Below, one piece after another: positions 1 to 9,579 of a stretch of 64,000 bases of DNA. A model generated the notes under the pieces. The model saw only the letters and a list, made by a program, of their open reading frames with translations. It did not search any database and was not told where the DNA came from. Position 1 is the first letter of the stretch. Every line of letters begins with the position of its first letter. This DNA comes from an uncultured Draconibacterium sp. (GTDB taxonomy: Bacteria; Bacteroidota; Bacteroidia; Bacteroidales; Prolixibacteraceae), in NCBI GenBank assembly GCA_947492175.1, contig CANLMQ010000010.1, positions 124,001-188,000 of the forward strand. The letters run 5' to 3'. Made by a program: the position numbers and the translations under genes.

Positions 1-1206
1 CTCACCAAACTTTGGAACCAGGATAAAACCTACAAGAAGCCCACCGATTCGCTAAAAACACTCTCCGACCGAATTAGTAAATATTTTACACTGATTGTAA
101 TTGCCATTGCAACCATTGGATTTATTTTCTGGATGTTAAAAGGAGAAACACACACTGCCATATTTGTATTTACTGCCGTATTAATTGTAGCCTGTCCGTG
201 TGCGTTGGCCTTGTCTATTCCGTTTACTTTTGGAAATACCATGCGTATTTTTGGGAAAAACGGATTGTATATTAAAAACACTGATGTTATTGAAAAACTT
301 TCACACATAAATACCATTGTTTTCGATAAAACCGGCACCTTAACACAACCCAACGAAAATAAAGTAGAATACTCCGGGCATGAACTTTCGAAGAATGAAA
401 AAGAAGCCGTTTTCTCATTGGTAAAACAATCTACTCATCCTTTGAGTACTGCCATATCGCAATTTTTTAATGGCACCACTTACCATGCACCCGATCATTT
501 TGTGGAGGTTGCCGGTCGTGGAATTTTCGGAAAGGTAAACCAACTGAACATTAAAATTGGTTCGGAAGAATACGTAACCAATCGTACATCACAGCTAAGC
601 CAAAAAACATCCACCGTTTTTGTGGCCATTGAGGATAATATTCGCGGGTATTACACCATAAGCAATCAATACCGATCGGGTGTTAGCAGGGTTTTAGACA
701 TGCTAAAATCACAGTTTTACCTGTTCCTGATTTCCGGCGATAATGATGCCGAAGCAAAAAATCTGGGTACGCACTTTGATAAAGAACACATGTTGTTTAA
801 CCAAAAACCCGGAGATAAAGCTGATTTTATAAAGTCGTTACAAAATAAAGGAAACACCATTTTAATGACAGGCGACGGGCTGAACGATGCAGGTGCACTT
901 ATGCAAAGCGATGTGGCATTAACCATTGCCGATAAAGCTTACCATTTTTCGCCTGCCAGCGATGCGGTTTTGGAAGCCGGGCAATTTAGCCGGTTGGCCA
1001 ACTTTATCCGATTTACCAAAACTTCTCTGAACATTGTAAAACTCAGTTTTACCATTTCGTTCTTCTACAATATAATTGGAATTGCATTTGCAATAAGTGG
1101 AAACCTTTCTCCGGTAGTCGCAGCAATTTTAATGCCCATAAGTTCAGTTTCGGTAGTGGCATTTGCCACTTTTGCAACCCGTTTGGCAGGGAAAATGAAA
1201 TTATAG
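1..1206 (+). CDS. Heavy-metal translocating P-type ATPase, 3' part
   Basis: The frame is open from the first base, so the gene starts upstream of the window and the N-terminal metal-binding domain is not seen. Visible parts in order are a transmembrane helix, the metal-site helix with CPCAL (about codons 65-69), the phosphorylation motif DKTGTLT, the hinge GDGLNDAGAL and two C-terminal helices. The CPC motif places it in the P1B family that exports or loads Cu or similar ions. The HP signature expected in the nucleotide domain reads THPLS. Bacteroidota CcoI proteins, which supply copper to cbb3 oxidase, look like this, but no ccoS or ccoN follows, so the copper-oxidase role is only a guess. 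About 180 bases separate it from the phosphonate locus. Confidence 0.9.
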   Translation, partial: LTKLWNQDKTYKKPTDSLKTLSDRISKYFTLIVIAIATIGFIFWMLKGETHTAIFVFTAVLIVACPCALALSIPFTFGNTMRIFGKNGLYIKNTDVIEKLSHINTIVFDKTGTLTQPNENKVEYSGHELSKNEKEAVFSLVKQSTHPLSTAISQFFNGTTYHAPDHFVEVAGRGIFGKVNQLNIKIGSEEYVTNRTSQLSQKTSTVFVAIEDNIRGYYTISNQYRSGVSRVLDMLKSQFYLFLISGDNDAEAKNLGTHFDKEHMLFNQKPGDKADFIKSLQNKGNTILMTGDGLNDAGALMQSDVALTIADKAYHFSPASDAVLEAGQFSRLANFIRFTKTSLNIVKLSFTISFFYNIIGIAFAISGNLSPVVAAILMPISSVSVVAFATFATRLAGKMKL

Positions 1207-1341
1207 TTTGGAACTTTTATTTTCTTACTATTTTTACACAACCATCTCTGAGTATTTTATCTAATTAAAATCCCAAATGGAGTCTTTCAAAAATTAGGTT
1301 AGCTATAAACATTTAGGTTACTTAATGATAATTGGTATGAA

Positions 1342-1371
1342 TTGTTAAAAACAAGTATTTCAGTATTTTTG
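1342..1371 (+). promoter_or_regulatory. Promoter of the phosphonate locus (TTG-N19-TATTTTTG)
   Basis: TTG at 1342-1344 and TATTTTTG at 1364-1371 are separated by 19 bases, which matches the Bacteroidota -33/-7 consensus. Transcription would begin near 1378, about 10 bases before the ATG at 1388. An in-frame TTG at 1379 would lie at the transcript start, which is why the ATG was preferred. Confidence 0.65.
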
Positions 1372-1387
1372 TAAAAAATTGAATTCA

Positions 1388-2689
1388 ATGAACAAATTGG
1401 TATACGTTGGGATGAGTGCAGACATGATTCATCCTGGACATTTAAATATTATAAAAGAAGCCAGCAAACTAGGACAAGTAACCATAGGCCTTTTAACCGA
1501 CAAAGCAATTGCAAGCTACAAACGTTTACCGACCTTAAAATACGATCAACGTAAAGTTGTAATCGAAAATATAAAAGGTGTACACGAAGTTGTACCTCAA
1601 GAAGAACTAGATTATACACGAAATCTGGAAAAGTATAAACCTCATTTTGTTGTTCATGGCGACGACTGGAAAAAAGGCGTTCAAAGTAAAACACGACAAA
1701 AAGTGATTGACACATTGGCGAAGTGGAATGGTAAACTTGTAGAAGTTCCATATACTCCGGGAATTTCATCAACTCAACTCAATCAAAGTATTAAAGAAAT
1801 TGGAACTACTCCCGAAGTTAGAATGGGTAAATTGCATCGTCTTATTGATGCTAAACCTATTGTAAAGGTTATGGAAGCACACAATGGTCTTACAGGATTA
1901 ATTGTTGAAAATTCGGTTGTTGAGGTTAATGGGCAAAAACGAGAGTTTGATGCCATGTGGTTAAGCAGTCTTACCGATTCAACGGTAAAAGGGAAACCCG
2001 ACATAGAAGCAGTTGATGTAACCTCTCGTCTTCAGGGCTTAAACGATATTTTGGAAGTTACAACAAAACCAATTATTTACGATGGAGACACCGGTGGCAT
2101 AGCCGAACACTTTGTTTTTACGATTCGTTCGTTGGAACGATTAGGTGTATCGGCAATTATAATTGAAGATAAAACAGGCTTAAAAAAGAACTCTCTTTTC
2201 GGAACTGATGTAGCTCAAACACAAGATAGCATTGACAACTTTTCTGCTAAAATTAGAGCAGGCAAAAGGGCTCAGGTTACAAAAGACTTTATGATTATTG
2301 CCCGCATCGAGAGTTTAATTCTTGAACAGGGAATTGATGATGCTCTTGAGCGTGCCCAGGCATATATCGAAGCAGGAGCCGATGGCATTATGATTCACAG
2401 TAGGCAGAAAGATGGCAAAGAAATACTTAAATTCTGCAAACTTTATAATAAGCTAGAAAAACGTGCACCACTTGTAGCGGTGCCATCGAGCTATAATCAT
2501 ATTACCGAGCAGGAACTAATAAAGGCAGGTGTTAATGTTGTTATTTATGCAAACCACCTTCTTCGTGCAGCCTACCCTGCCATGATGGAAGTTGCAAAGG
2601 GAATTCTGGCACACGAGCGCTCGCTGGAAATGAATGAAAAGTGCATGTCAATAAAAGAGATACTTGAACTTATTCCGGGAACAAAATAG
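1388..2689 (+). CDS. aepX: Bifunctional cytidylyltransferase / phosphoenolpyruvate mutase
   Basis: PEP mutase converts phosphoenolpyruvate to phosphonopyruvate, making the C-P bond that starts phosphonate biosynthesis. Residues of about 1-135 form a TagD-like nucleotidyltransferase with the HxGH motif (His15-Pro-Gly-His18) and a C-terminal ISSTQ signature. Residues of about 150-433 are an isocitrate-lyase-like barrel with the PEP mutase motif EDKTGLKKNS (Glu260-Asp261-Lys262). Family knowledge says such N-terminal domains activate a phosphonate with CTP, giving CMP-phosphonate; that is inferred here. It is the first gene of a co-directional locus and is followed by the next two pathway enzymes. 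The ATG at 1388 is favoured over a TTG at 1379. Confidence 0.9.
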   Translation: MNKLVYVGMSADMIHPGHLNIIKEASKLGQVTIGLLTDKAIASYKRLPTLKYDQRKVVIENIKGVHEVVPQEELDYTRNLEKYKPHFVVHGDDWKKGVQSKTRQKVIDTLAKWNGKLVEVPYTPGISSTQLNQSIKEIGTTPEVRMGKLHRLIDAKPIVKVMEAHNGLTGLIVENSVVEVNGQKREFDAMWLSSLTDSTVKGKPDIEAVDVTSRLQGLNDILEVTTKPIIYDGDTGGIAEHFVFTIRSLERLGVSAIIIEDKTGLKKNSLFGTDVAQTQDSIDNFSAKIRAGKRAQVTKDFMIIARIESLILEQGIDDALERAQAYIEAGADGIMIHSRQKDGKEILKFCKLYNKLEKRAPLVAVPSSYNHITEQELIKAGVNVVIYANHLLRAAYPAMMEVAKGILAHERSLEMNEKCMSIKEILELIPGTK

Positions 2690-2765
2690 CAAATGCCTAC
2701 TATGTAAAATGGCGTGGATTATCTTTGCATAATAATCGCCATAAACCAAACAATATCTAATTGAA

Positions 2766-3911
2766 ATGATCAAACCTGAAGATTTTTACCTGTGGCTAAC
2801 AACAGCCAATATTGAATTTTTTAGCGGTGTCCCCGACTCGTTACTTAAGGACATATGCGGATACATAACAGATAATACTCCGCCAGAAAAACATATTACA
2901 GCTGCCAATGAAGGTAATGCTATTGCTCTTGCTGCAGGATATCATATGGCTTCAGGAACCATCCCCATGGTTTATATGCAAAACTCTGGTTTAGGAAACA
3001 CGGTTAATCCACTACTCTCTCTTACAAACAAGCAGGTATACGATATTCCATTGCTAATGTTAATTGGCTGGCGCGGAGAGCCCGAAAAAAAAGACGAACC
3101 TCAGCATGTTGCGCAAGGCCGGCTAACTGTGGAATTACTCAAAACAATGGAGGTTCCGTACCAAATATTAAGTAACGATACCGAAATTGCGAAAAAGCAG
3201 TTTGATTTAGCAATGGCACATATTTTTGAAAATAACCAACCTTATGCACTGGTTATTCGCAAAGGGTTGTTTGAAGGCTACAAATTAAAAACTACCATCG
3301 ATAATAACTACACGCTAATCCGTGAAGAGGCTATTAAACAAATAGTTGAAAAGCTTTCAGGCAACGAAATAATTGTTTCCACTACTGGAAAAACTTCGCG
3401 TGAGCTTTTTGAAATACGCGAAGCATTAGGACAGGGACATGATTCTGACTTTCTTACAGTAGGCTGTATGGGACATGCCAATCAGATTGCTATTGGTATG
3501 GCTATTGCCACACCTAATCGTAGAATAATTTGCATCGATGGAGATGGTGCCTTACTAATGCATATGGGATCAATGGCTATAAATGGAGCAGTATCTCCCA
3601 AGAATTTCATTCATATCGTCATAAACAATAGCTCACACGAATCGGTTGGAGGTCAACCAACAGTAGCTGGCAATATAGACGTTGTTAAAATTGCTGAGGC
3701 CAATAATTATAAGTCGGCTATATCTATCTCGTCACCTGAAGCATTAGATGAAATTCTTACCGATATAAGAACAATTGAAGGACCTGCACTTATTGAAATA
3801 AAGACAAAGATTGGATCACGAGATGACCTTGGCCGTCCAACAATAAAACCTGTTGATAATAAAAATGCTTTAATACAAAATTTTAAAGCAAAACAAATGA
3901 CAGAAACTTAG
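2766..3911 (+). CDS. aepY: Phosphonopyruvate decarboxylase
   Basis: A thiamine-diphosphate enzyme that decarboxylates phosphonopyruvate to phosphonoacetaldehyde and so drives the unfavourable mutase reaction forward. The N-terminal half has the Glu of the TPP pyrimidine domain in AANEGNA. The C-terminal half has the TPP/Mg motif starting GDGALLMHMGS and ending in NNSSHESVGGQP, a signature shared with sulfopyruvate and phosphonopyruvate decarboxylases. At 381 residues it has the usual length. Its place between PEP mutase and an Fe-dependent alcohol dehydrogenase favours the phosphonate over the sulfonate substrate. A -7-like TATCTTTG lies at 2720-2727 with no clear -33, so a weak internal promoter is possible. 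Confidence 0.9.
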   Translation: MIKPEDFYLWLTTANIEFFSGVPDSLLKDICGYITDNTPPEKHITAANEGNAIALAAGYHMASGTIPMVYMQNSGLGNTVNPLLSLTNKQVYDIPLLMLIGWRGEPEKKDEPQHVAQGRLTVELLKTMEVPYQILSNDTEIAKKQFDLAMAHIFENNQPYALVIRKGLFEGYKLKTTIDNNYTLIREEAIKQIVEKLSGNEIIVSTTGKTSRELFEIREALGQGHDSDFLTVGCMGHANQIAIGMAIATPNRRIICIDGDGALLMHMGSMAINGAVSPKNFIHIVINNSSHESVGGQPTVAGNIDVVKIAEANNYKSAISISSPEALDEILTDIRTIEGPALIEIKTKIGSRDDLGRPTIKPVDNKNALIQNFKAKQMTET

Positions 3912-3985
3912 TAATTGTCATCTATATTAATTATCGAACACTCATTATTCGCATAACCGGTGTCGAATGTTCTAATACACAAACT

Positions 3986-5107
3986 ATGCAACAAGTAAAA
4001 TATAACAAAAACGAATACTTAAAATTAAAGAAGTTGCTATCAACGCATAAACCTGAGAATATTTGTGTTGTGCATACAAAACGTTCGTATAAAGATTCCG
4101 GAGCAGAAGCATTTATTAATGAGTTAATTGGGAACAGTTATGCTGAATTTACTGAATTTGAACCCAATCCAAAATTCGGCGATCTAAAAAAAGGTCTGGA
4201 TCTTATAAACCCCCAGAAGTTCTCGCTAATTATTGCAATTGGGGGTGGAACTGCCATCGATATTGCCAAAATGCTGAAAGCACTGGCCTATAAAAAGTGC
4301 AACCTGGAAAATATAATTAAAGGAGAAGAACAAATTACGGATCCCGGTATTCCAATGTTGGCCATCCCTACAACATCGGGAACAGGTTCTGAAGCCACCC
4401 AATTTTCAGTTATGTATATTGGAAAAAAGAAATATTCCATCTCTACAGAATATATTTATCCTGAATATGTTTATCTCGATCCATCATTTTCAATGTCTGC
4501 GCCGCCTTATCTAACAGCATGTACAGGCCTCGATGCTTTATGTCAGGCTGTTGAAGCACTGTGGTGTGTAAATGCAACTGATGAATCAAACTCGTATGCA
4601 GAAGAAGCCATTTCGCTTGTTCACAAGAATTTGCGGATTGCCGTCAATAAAAATTCGGAAGAAGCCAAATCTGCGATGCAAACTTCAGCTTACCTGGCCG
4701 GTAAAGCCATAAATATAACACGAACAACAGCACCCCATGCGCTTTCGTACGCCTTTACCAGCTATTACGGGATTCCCCATGGCCATGCAGTTGCAATCAG
4801 TCTACCCTTTTTTGTAAAGTTTAATTATGCAGTAAGCGATGTCGACTGTATGGATAAACGAGGAGCAGATGCAGTTCGCAAACGAATTGAACTATTTTTT
4901 AAGGCATTTAATACCGATGATGAGAATGTAACTAATGATCTGCTGGAATTTTTCTCAAATATTGGAATTGAGACTACTATATCAAGACTAATCGAGAAGT
5001 TTGACCGTTCTATCATAATTAATAATGTAAATACACAGCGGCTTGGCAACAATCCGCGAAAAGTAACCAACGAGGCTATAGCACAATTTATTAACTGCAC
5101 CATTTAA
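3986..5107 (+). CDS. Iron-containing alcohol dehydrogenase, probable phosphonoacetaldehyde reductase
   Basis: A type III (Fe-ADH) protein with the NAD-binding GGGTAIDIAK, the TTSGTGSEAT segment and the metal ligands in TGLDALCQAVEA, APHALSY and GIPHGHAVA. In phosphonate clusters this family reduces phosphonoacetaldehyde to 2-hydroxyethylphosphonate; the reduction here is inferred from position directly after PEP mutase and the decarboxylase. No pyridoxal-phosphate transaminase for 2-aminoethylphosphonate is seen anywhere in the window, so hydroxyethylphosphonate is the more likely product. It lies nine bases before the next gene, so the two are surely co-transcribed. The gap of 74 bases upstream has no obvious promoter. 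Confidence 0.82.
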   Translation: MQQVKYNKNEYLKLKKLLSTHKPENICVVHTKRSYKDSGAEAFINELIGNSYAEFTEFEPNPKFGDLKKGLDLINPQKFSLIIAIGGGTAIDIAKMLKALAYKKCNLENIIKGEEQITDPGIPMLAIPTTSGTGSEATQFSVMYIGKKKYSISTEYIYPEYVYLDPSFSMSAPPYLTACTGLDALCQAVEALWCVNATDESNSYAEEAISLVHKNLRIAVNKNSEEAKSAMQTSAYLAGKAINITRTTAPHALSYAFTSYYGIPHGHAVAISLPFFVKFNYAVSDVDCMDKRGADAVRKRIELFFKAFNTDDENVTNDLLEFFSNIGIETTISRLIEKFDRSIIINNVNTQRLGNNPRKVTNEAIAQFINCTI

Positions 5108-5116
5108 ACACTAGCT

Positions 5117-6340
5117 ATGATTCTTTTATATATCGATCCTGCATCAACAAGTGCCCTGCTCTATATTTTTATTGCTATCGGAGCAACGCTTGCGTTCACT
5201 TTAAAAGGTTCTTTTTACCGCGTACTAAACTTTGTAAAAGGAAAAGGCTTTAAGAATAATTACGATTTTGAAGGACATGACATCTTGTTCTATTCTGAAG
5301 GCAAACAATATTGGAATGTATTTTTACCTGTAATTAAAGCACTGGAAAAGAAAAACATACAGTGTGGCTACCTTACATCAGATGAAAACGATCCAGGATT
5401 AAGCTATGAATCGTCATTAATGAAAGCAAAATACATTGGCAACCTTACGATGACATCGGTTTATTTAAATAAACTAAAAGCCAAATTTGTTGGAATGACC
5501 ACACCCCAGTTGGACGTTATGATGATTCGCCGATCGAAAAACGTTGGACATTACGGGCATATTGTGCATGCTCCAATCGATATCTTTTCATATCGCAAAT
5601 TTGCTTTCGACTATTTCGATTCTGTATTCTGTTCGGGATATCATCAGATAGAAGGGATAAGAAAGTTGGAAGAAAAAAGAGGAACCAATAATAAACTACT
5701 GCTAAAATCAGGGCTCACTTATTACGATGTAATGTTGAAACACAACAAAAAAAACGGATTTGCGAAGCTAGACAACAAAGTAGTTTTGGTAGCACCCACC
5801 TGGAAAGAATATTCTATACTTAACCGTTTTGGAGTGCGCTTTTTCGAGAATCTGCTGAAGGATACCACATTTGATGTTATTCTTCGTCCTCACCCACAAA
5901 GTTACGTGAGTTTTCCTGAGGTAATTGGAGTGATTGAAAAGCATTTTGAAAACGAGCCACGCTTTTCGGTAGACAGAAATCCACTGGGAAATGAAAGTAT
6001 GGAAAAATCAAACGTGATGATAAGCGACTTGTCGGGCGTTATATGGGATTACGCATTTTTATACGCAAAACCCGTTATGCTGTTAAAAACCGAGGCCGAT
6101 GCAATGCTTGGTTTCGAAGGAAGCGAGCTCGATTATGAAATGTGGGAAATGCGTGAGCGACCTCGCTTAGGTAAGAATTTCGATGAGAATGACATTGATA
6201 ATATTGGAGCGATTGTTACTGAAACGATTGAACATCAGAGTGCAAACTCCCTGGAAAAATTACGCGATGAATCGGTTTACAACTTTGGCAAAGCGGGAGA
6301 AACTGTAGCAAATCAGATAATAGATATCGTAAATAAGTAA
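5117..6340 (+). CDS. CDP-glycerol glycerophosphotransferase-like enzyme
   Basis: A GT-B-like transferase of the CDP-glycerol:poly(glycerophosphate) glycerophosphotransferase family (TagB/TagF type). It begins with a membrane helix (about residues 8-30), followed by an N-terminal Rossmann half with GHYGHIVHAP. The donor-binding half carries APTWKEYS, LRPHP and SDLSGVIWDYAFLYAKPV, which are the hallmark His, Asp and Ser/Gly segments of the family. Family members transfer a phospho-alcohol from a CDP/CMP carrier to a wall or surface polymer. Next to a fused cytidylyltransferase, the natural inference is that it uses a CMP-phosphonate donor. The acceptor cannot be read from the sequence. Confidence 0.8.
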   Translation: MILLYIDPASTSALLYIFIAIGATLAFTLKGSFYRVLNFVKGKGFKNNYDFEGHDILFYSEGKQYWNVFLPVIKALEKKNIQCGYLTSDENDPGLSYESSLMKAKYIGNLTMTSVYLNKLKAKFVGMTTPQLDVMMIRRSKNVGHYGHIVHAPIDIFSYRKFAFDYFDSVFCSGYHQIEGIRKLEEKRGTNNKLLLKSGLTYYDVMLKHNKKNGFAKLDNKVVLVAPTWKEYSILNRFGVRFFENLLKDTTFDVILRPHPQSYVSFPEVIGVIEKHFENEPRFSVDRNPLGNESMEKSNVMISDLSGVIWDYAFLYAKPVMLLKTEADAMLGFEGSELDYEMWEMRERPRLGKNFDENDIDNIGAIVTETIEHQSANSLEKLRDESVYNFGKAGETVANQIIDIVNK

Positions 6341-6376
6341 CACCGGGCAACAACAGTGTATATCTGAATTAAGTTT

Positions 6377-9300
6377 ATGAATTCAATATTATCACCATTT
6401 GTATATATAATCCGTACAATTTTTGAAGCCGGGGACAGCATTACCGGCAGCTATGGAGCATCCATATTGTTTCTTAGTTTTGTTATTTCCTTGTTGCTGC
6501 TTCCCATATTTATCTATATCGAAAAAGCCAAAAAGCGTGATGACGTTGTAAAAAAACAAATGCAGCCATTGGTTGATGAAATCAAACAGTTTTACACCGG
6601 ACAAGAACGTTATTATTACCTGAAAACACTAAACCGGCAATTTGGTTACAGCCAGTTTAAAGCGCTCGTTCCGATTCTTAGCTTGCTGGTTCAAATACCG
6701 TTTTTTATTGCCGCATATCAATACCTCGAAAACCTCGAAGCGATAAAAGGCGTATCGTATGGACCGTTCTCCGATCTTTCGAAACCTGATCACCTGTTTG
6801 GAATTGTAAATGTTCTGCCCGTTTTAATGACAGTGGTAAATTTGCTAACAGCCTGGTTTTACACTCGAAATGGCAATACATCCGAACGCAAGCAAATGAT
6901 TATTGTAGCAGGTGTGTTTTTGGTGCTGCTTTTCAATCTTCCTTCCGGATTGGTGCTCTACTGGACAATGAACAATGTTTTTGCATTTTTGCGCCTGTTC
7001 ATCACCAATCGAGAAGTATTTAAGGGCCGTTTTAATTTTAGTTTCGAAATAAAGAGGACACTCCTCTCTGTCTTTATTTTTTTAGTGTCTTTCCTGTTTA
7101 TCGCTCAAATAAACTGGGCAATAGAGCATGGTTTCCCCAGTTTGCCCGTCCGTTTGATTCTATCTGCTGTTGCGTGTTTTATATTGATTTCGTTATTTGC
7201 TCTTTTATGGAAAGATTACCGGGGAAAGTTTATACATATTTTTAAACAGTATAAACAGATTTATCTAATCTGTTTTCAGGCGATATTTCCGCTTACTCTA
7301 CTTTTAAATTTTCTTCTTTATGTAGTTTTTGAAAACAATGATTTCCTGAACAATACATTTTATTCGATAGGAACCGGAGTTGCACTCATTGTTCTTTATC
7401 AACTAATCATACTTCCTGTTCGTGCAATTAGAAACGCATTAAAAGAAAGTACTATTCCGGCACAAATACCACTACTCCTTTTAATTTCAGGGCTCTATTT
7501 CTTTGTGTCGTACAAATACTATTTAGGCGAAAACAAAACTCCATTTCTATCGGCATCTTTAGTATCAATCGTACTGTCTCAGGTGCTCTATTCGATACAC
7601 CTGTACAATCGGAAACCGGGAAATAAGTCGTTATCAAGAATTGCACAAACTATCGTTTTAGGCTTAACATTAATGCAACTGTTATATGTTGTTTGGTTTG
7701 TTGCAGATGCACCTCTTAATTTTAGTTTCTTTGGGGTTGACATAAATTTTGCAGGCTACAACATAGCAGAAAATTTTATTAAAACGGGATTAATAATTGC
7801 CGGATTAAATACTTTACGTTCGATTCCCGATTTTCAGAAATTTCCAAAACTGAATCGCTTATCCGGGGTATTACTTGCAACGCTTGCCATAACATTTACC
7901 ACCGCACTGATTTTCTTTTGGCATCCGATAATGGTTTACACGTCGTTACCAAGCGAATTCGATTTCAGAGCAATAGATATCTTCACTGAAAACCTTCATT
8001 TCTTTTTAACGATTTCAGCAGCGCTTTGTGCGTTCTTTATCCTTATTCCACGGTCTTATAAACCGCTGGTTTTAATCCTCTTCCTGGCAACTTCAATCCT
8101 GAGTTTTATAAACAGTGTTGTTATTCCTTTGGATTTAGGTTCGCTGCAAATTGATAAGTTTTCGAAAGAACAAAATCTTGCTGCATCCTTTTATCGATAC
8201 ATGCTAGAACTAGCTTTAATAGTAGGCATAGGATATTTAATAATCCGTATTCTTCTAAAACAATACAGCAAATATCTGATTTGGGGCATTTGTTGTTTAC
8301 ATTTACTGGTTGCAGGTCAGTCTTTATTCCGAATTACTCAAACGAATATAGATTTCAGGGAGAATACAGCTGATGCATCGCAGAGTAAAATAATGTTCTC
8401 GAAAACAAATGAAAATGTACTGTTTATTCTAGCAGATGGTATACAGGGCAGATTTATTGAACAGATGATGCAAGAGAATTCTGATTTACGCGAATCTTAT
8501 TCCGGATTTACATGGTATCCCAATACGGTTTCTGTTTCTAATTATACACATACTTCGGTACCTGTAATAATGTCAGGAACACGGTTTTATGCAGACTCAT
8601 TAAACACTGATAACCTACATGATATCCGACATAAAATAACGGATGCTGCTGATTCTTTTATTAATAAAGTGCATGCAAATGGTTATTCAATGTCAAGTAC
8701 TCACATGCACTATTCCAGAGCAGATTACAGTGTTATAGAAAATTTTATTCCGGAATGGAGCGATGAAATTGATAACCTTGCGTTAAAACATATTTATAAA
8801 CTAAAAACATTTGAAGTTTGGTACAATCGATTATGGGAAAATGCCTTGCTTTTTTGTTCGCCATTATTCATGAAAGGATCTGTTTACAACGATTCGAAGT
8901 GGATTATACACTCCGATGAAGTAGCTCAGAATGTGGATAAATACAATTACCTAAAATTGTTGGTTGACCTTTCAGATGCCTCATCAAAGGAGCCAAATTT
9001 TATTTACCTGCACAATCACTCGGGGCATAATCCCTGGTATATTCTAAACGATGATGGTACTTTTGAGGCTGATGTTCATCCGTACGACAATAATTTGTGG
9101 GTTATGCAAGAATATGCCAAACTGTTTAACTGGATGAGAAAAGAGAATGTTTACGATAACAGCAAAATTATTGTTGTCTCGGATCATGGAATTTCGTGGG
9201 GACATTACGATGGAGAAATTCCATTGCCAACTCCTAAGAACTGGGATAAGGATGTTGCCAAAACACTTGATTTGGATTTAAAAAAATATTGGCGTCTTAA

Positions 9301-9562
9301 CGCACTTCTGATGGTGAAAGAGTTCGATCACACAGCTGCTTTCTCAACAGATATGATGCTGATGAGCAATGCAGATGCATCGTACATTGCTTTTAACAAT
9401 TCATATATACAATCGCTGAAAGCTTTCAACGAAAGAACAGTGACCTCCTTCTATGTCAACTGGCAAGGGTCTTTTGCAAAATACAAGAAACATCCCATTA
9501 GAAATATATATCACATTAAAAATAACATGTTCGACCTAAACAACTGGGAACAAACAAAATAA
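6377..9562 (+). CDS. YidC-like / polytopic / sulfatase-fold transferase fusion, copy 1
   Basis: 1061 residues. Residues 1-215 match the YidC/Oxa1 core: an entry helix, the cytoplasmic amphipathic region, QIPFFIAAY, and the family motif GLVLYWTMNN (191-200). The pore Arg expected in the first helix is Ser38 (FVISLLLLP). About ten further helices follow (220-660). Residues 675-1061 form an extracytoplasmic alkaline-phosphatase-superfamily domain resembling LTA synthase or phosphoethanolamine transferases, with probable metal and nucleophile residues Asp687, Thr724 (or Thr726), His884, Asp936 and His937. It is likely a membrane head-group transferase or hydrolase rather than an insertase. It is the first of three tandem paralogues and starts 36 bases after the CDP-glycerol transferase-like gene. 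Confidence 0.82.
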   Translation: MNSILSPFVYIIRTIFEAGDSITGSYGASILFLSFVISLLLLPIFIYIEKAKKRDDVVKKQMQPLVDEIKQFYTGQERYYYLKTLNRQFGYSQFKALVPILSLLVQIPFFIAAYQYLENLEAIKGVSYGPFSDLSKPDHLFGIVNVLPVLMTVVNLLTAWFYTRNGNTSERKQMIIVAGVFLVLLFNLPSGLVLYWTMNNVFAFLRLFITNREVFKGRFNFSFEIKRTLLSVFIFLVSFLFIAQINWAIEHGFPSLPVRLILSAVACFILISLFALLWKDYRGKFIHIFKQYKQIYLICFQAIFPLTLLLNFLLYVVFENNDFLNNTFYSIGTGVALIVLYQLIILPVRAIRNALKESTIPAQIPLLLLISGLYFFVSYKYYLGENKTPFLSASLVSIVLSQVLYSIHLYNRKPGNKSLSRIAQTIVLGLTLMQLLYVVWFVADAPLNFSFFGVDINFAGYNIAENFIKTGLIIAGLNTLRSIPDFQKFPKLNRLSGVLLATLAITFTTALIFFWHPIMVYTSLPSEFDFRAIDIFTENLHFFLTISAALCAFFILIPRSYKPLVLILFLATSILSFINSVVIPLDLGSLQIDKFSKEQNLAASFYRYMLELALIVGIGYLIIRILLKQYSKYLIWGICCLHLLVAGQSLFRITQTNIDFRENTADASQSKIMFSKTNENVLFILADGIQGRFIEQMMQENSDLRESYSGFTWYPNTVSVSNYTHTSVPVIMSGTRFYADSLNTDNLHDIRHKITDAADSFINKVHANGYSMSSTHMHYSRADYSVIENFIPEWSDEIDNLALKHIYKLKTFEVWYNRLWENALLFCSPLFMKGSVYNDSKWIIHSDEVAQNVDKYNYLKLLVDLSDASSKEPNFIYLHNHSGHNPWYILNDDGTFEADVHPYDNNLWVMQEYAKLFNWMRKENVYDNSKIIVVSDHGISWGHYDGEIPLPTPKNWDKDVAKTLDLDLKKYWRLNALLMVKEFDHTAAFSTDMMLMSNADASYIAFNNSYIQSLKAFNERTVTSFYVNWQGSFAKYKKHPIRNIYHIKNNMFDLNNWEQTK

Positions 9563-9579
9563 CCAACAAATACAATATT

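Noticed and set aside
1379..1387. TTG start at 1379 for the PEP mutase gene
   Set aside because: It lies at the predicted transcript start; the ATG at 1388 has the right distance from a good promoter.
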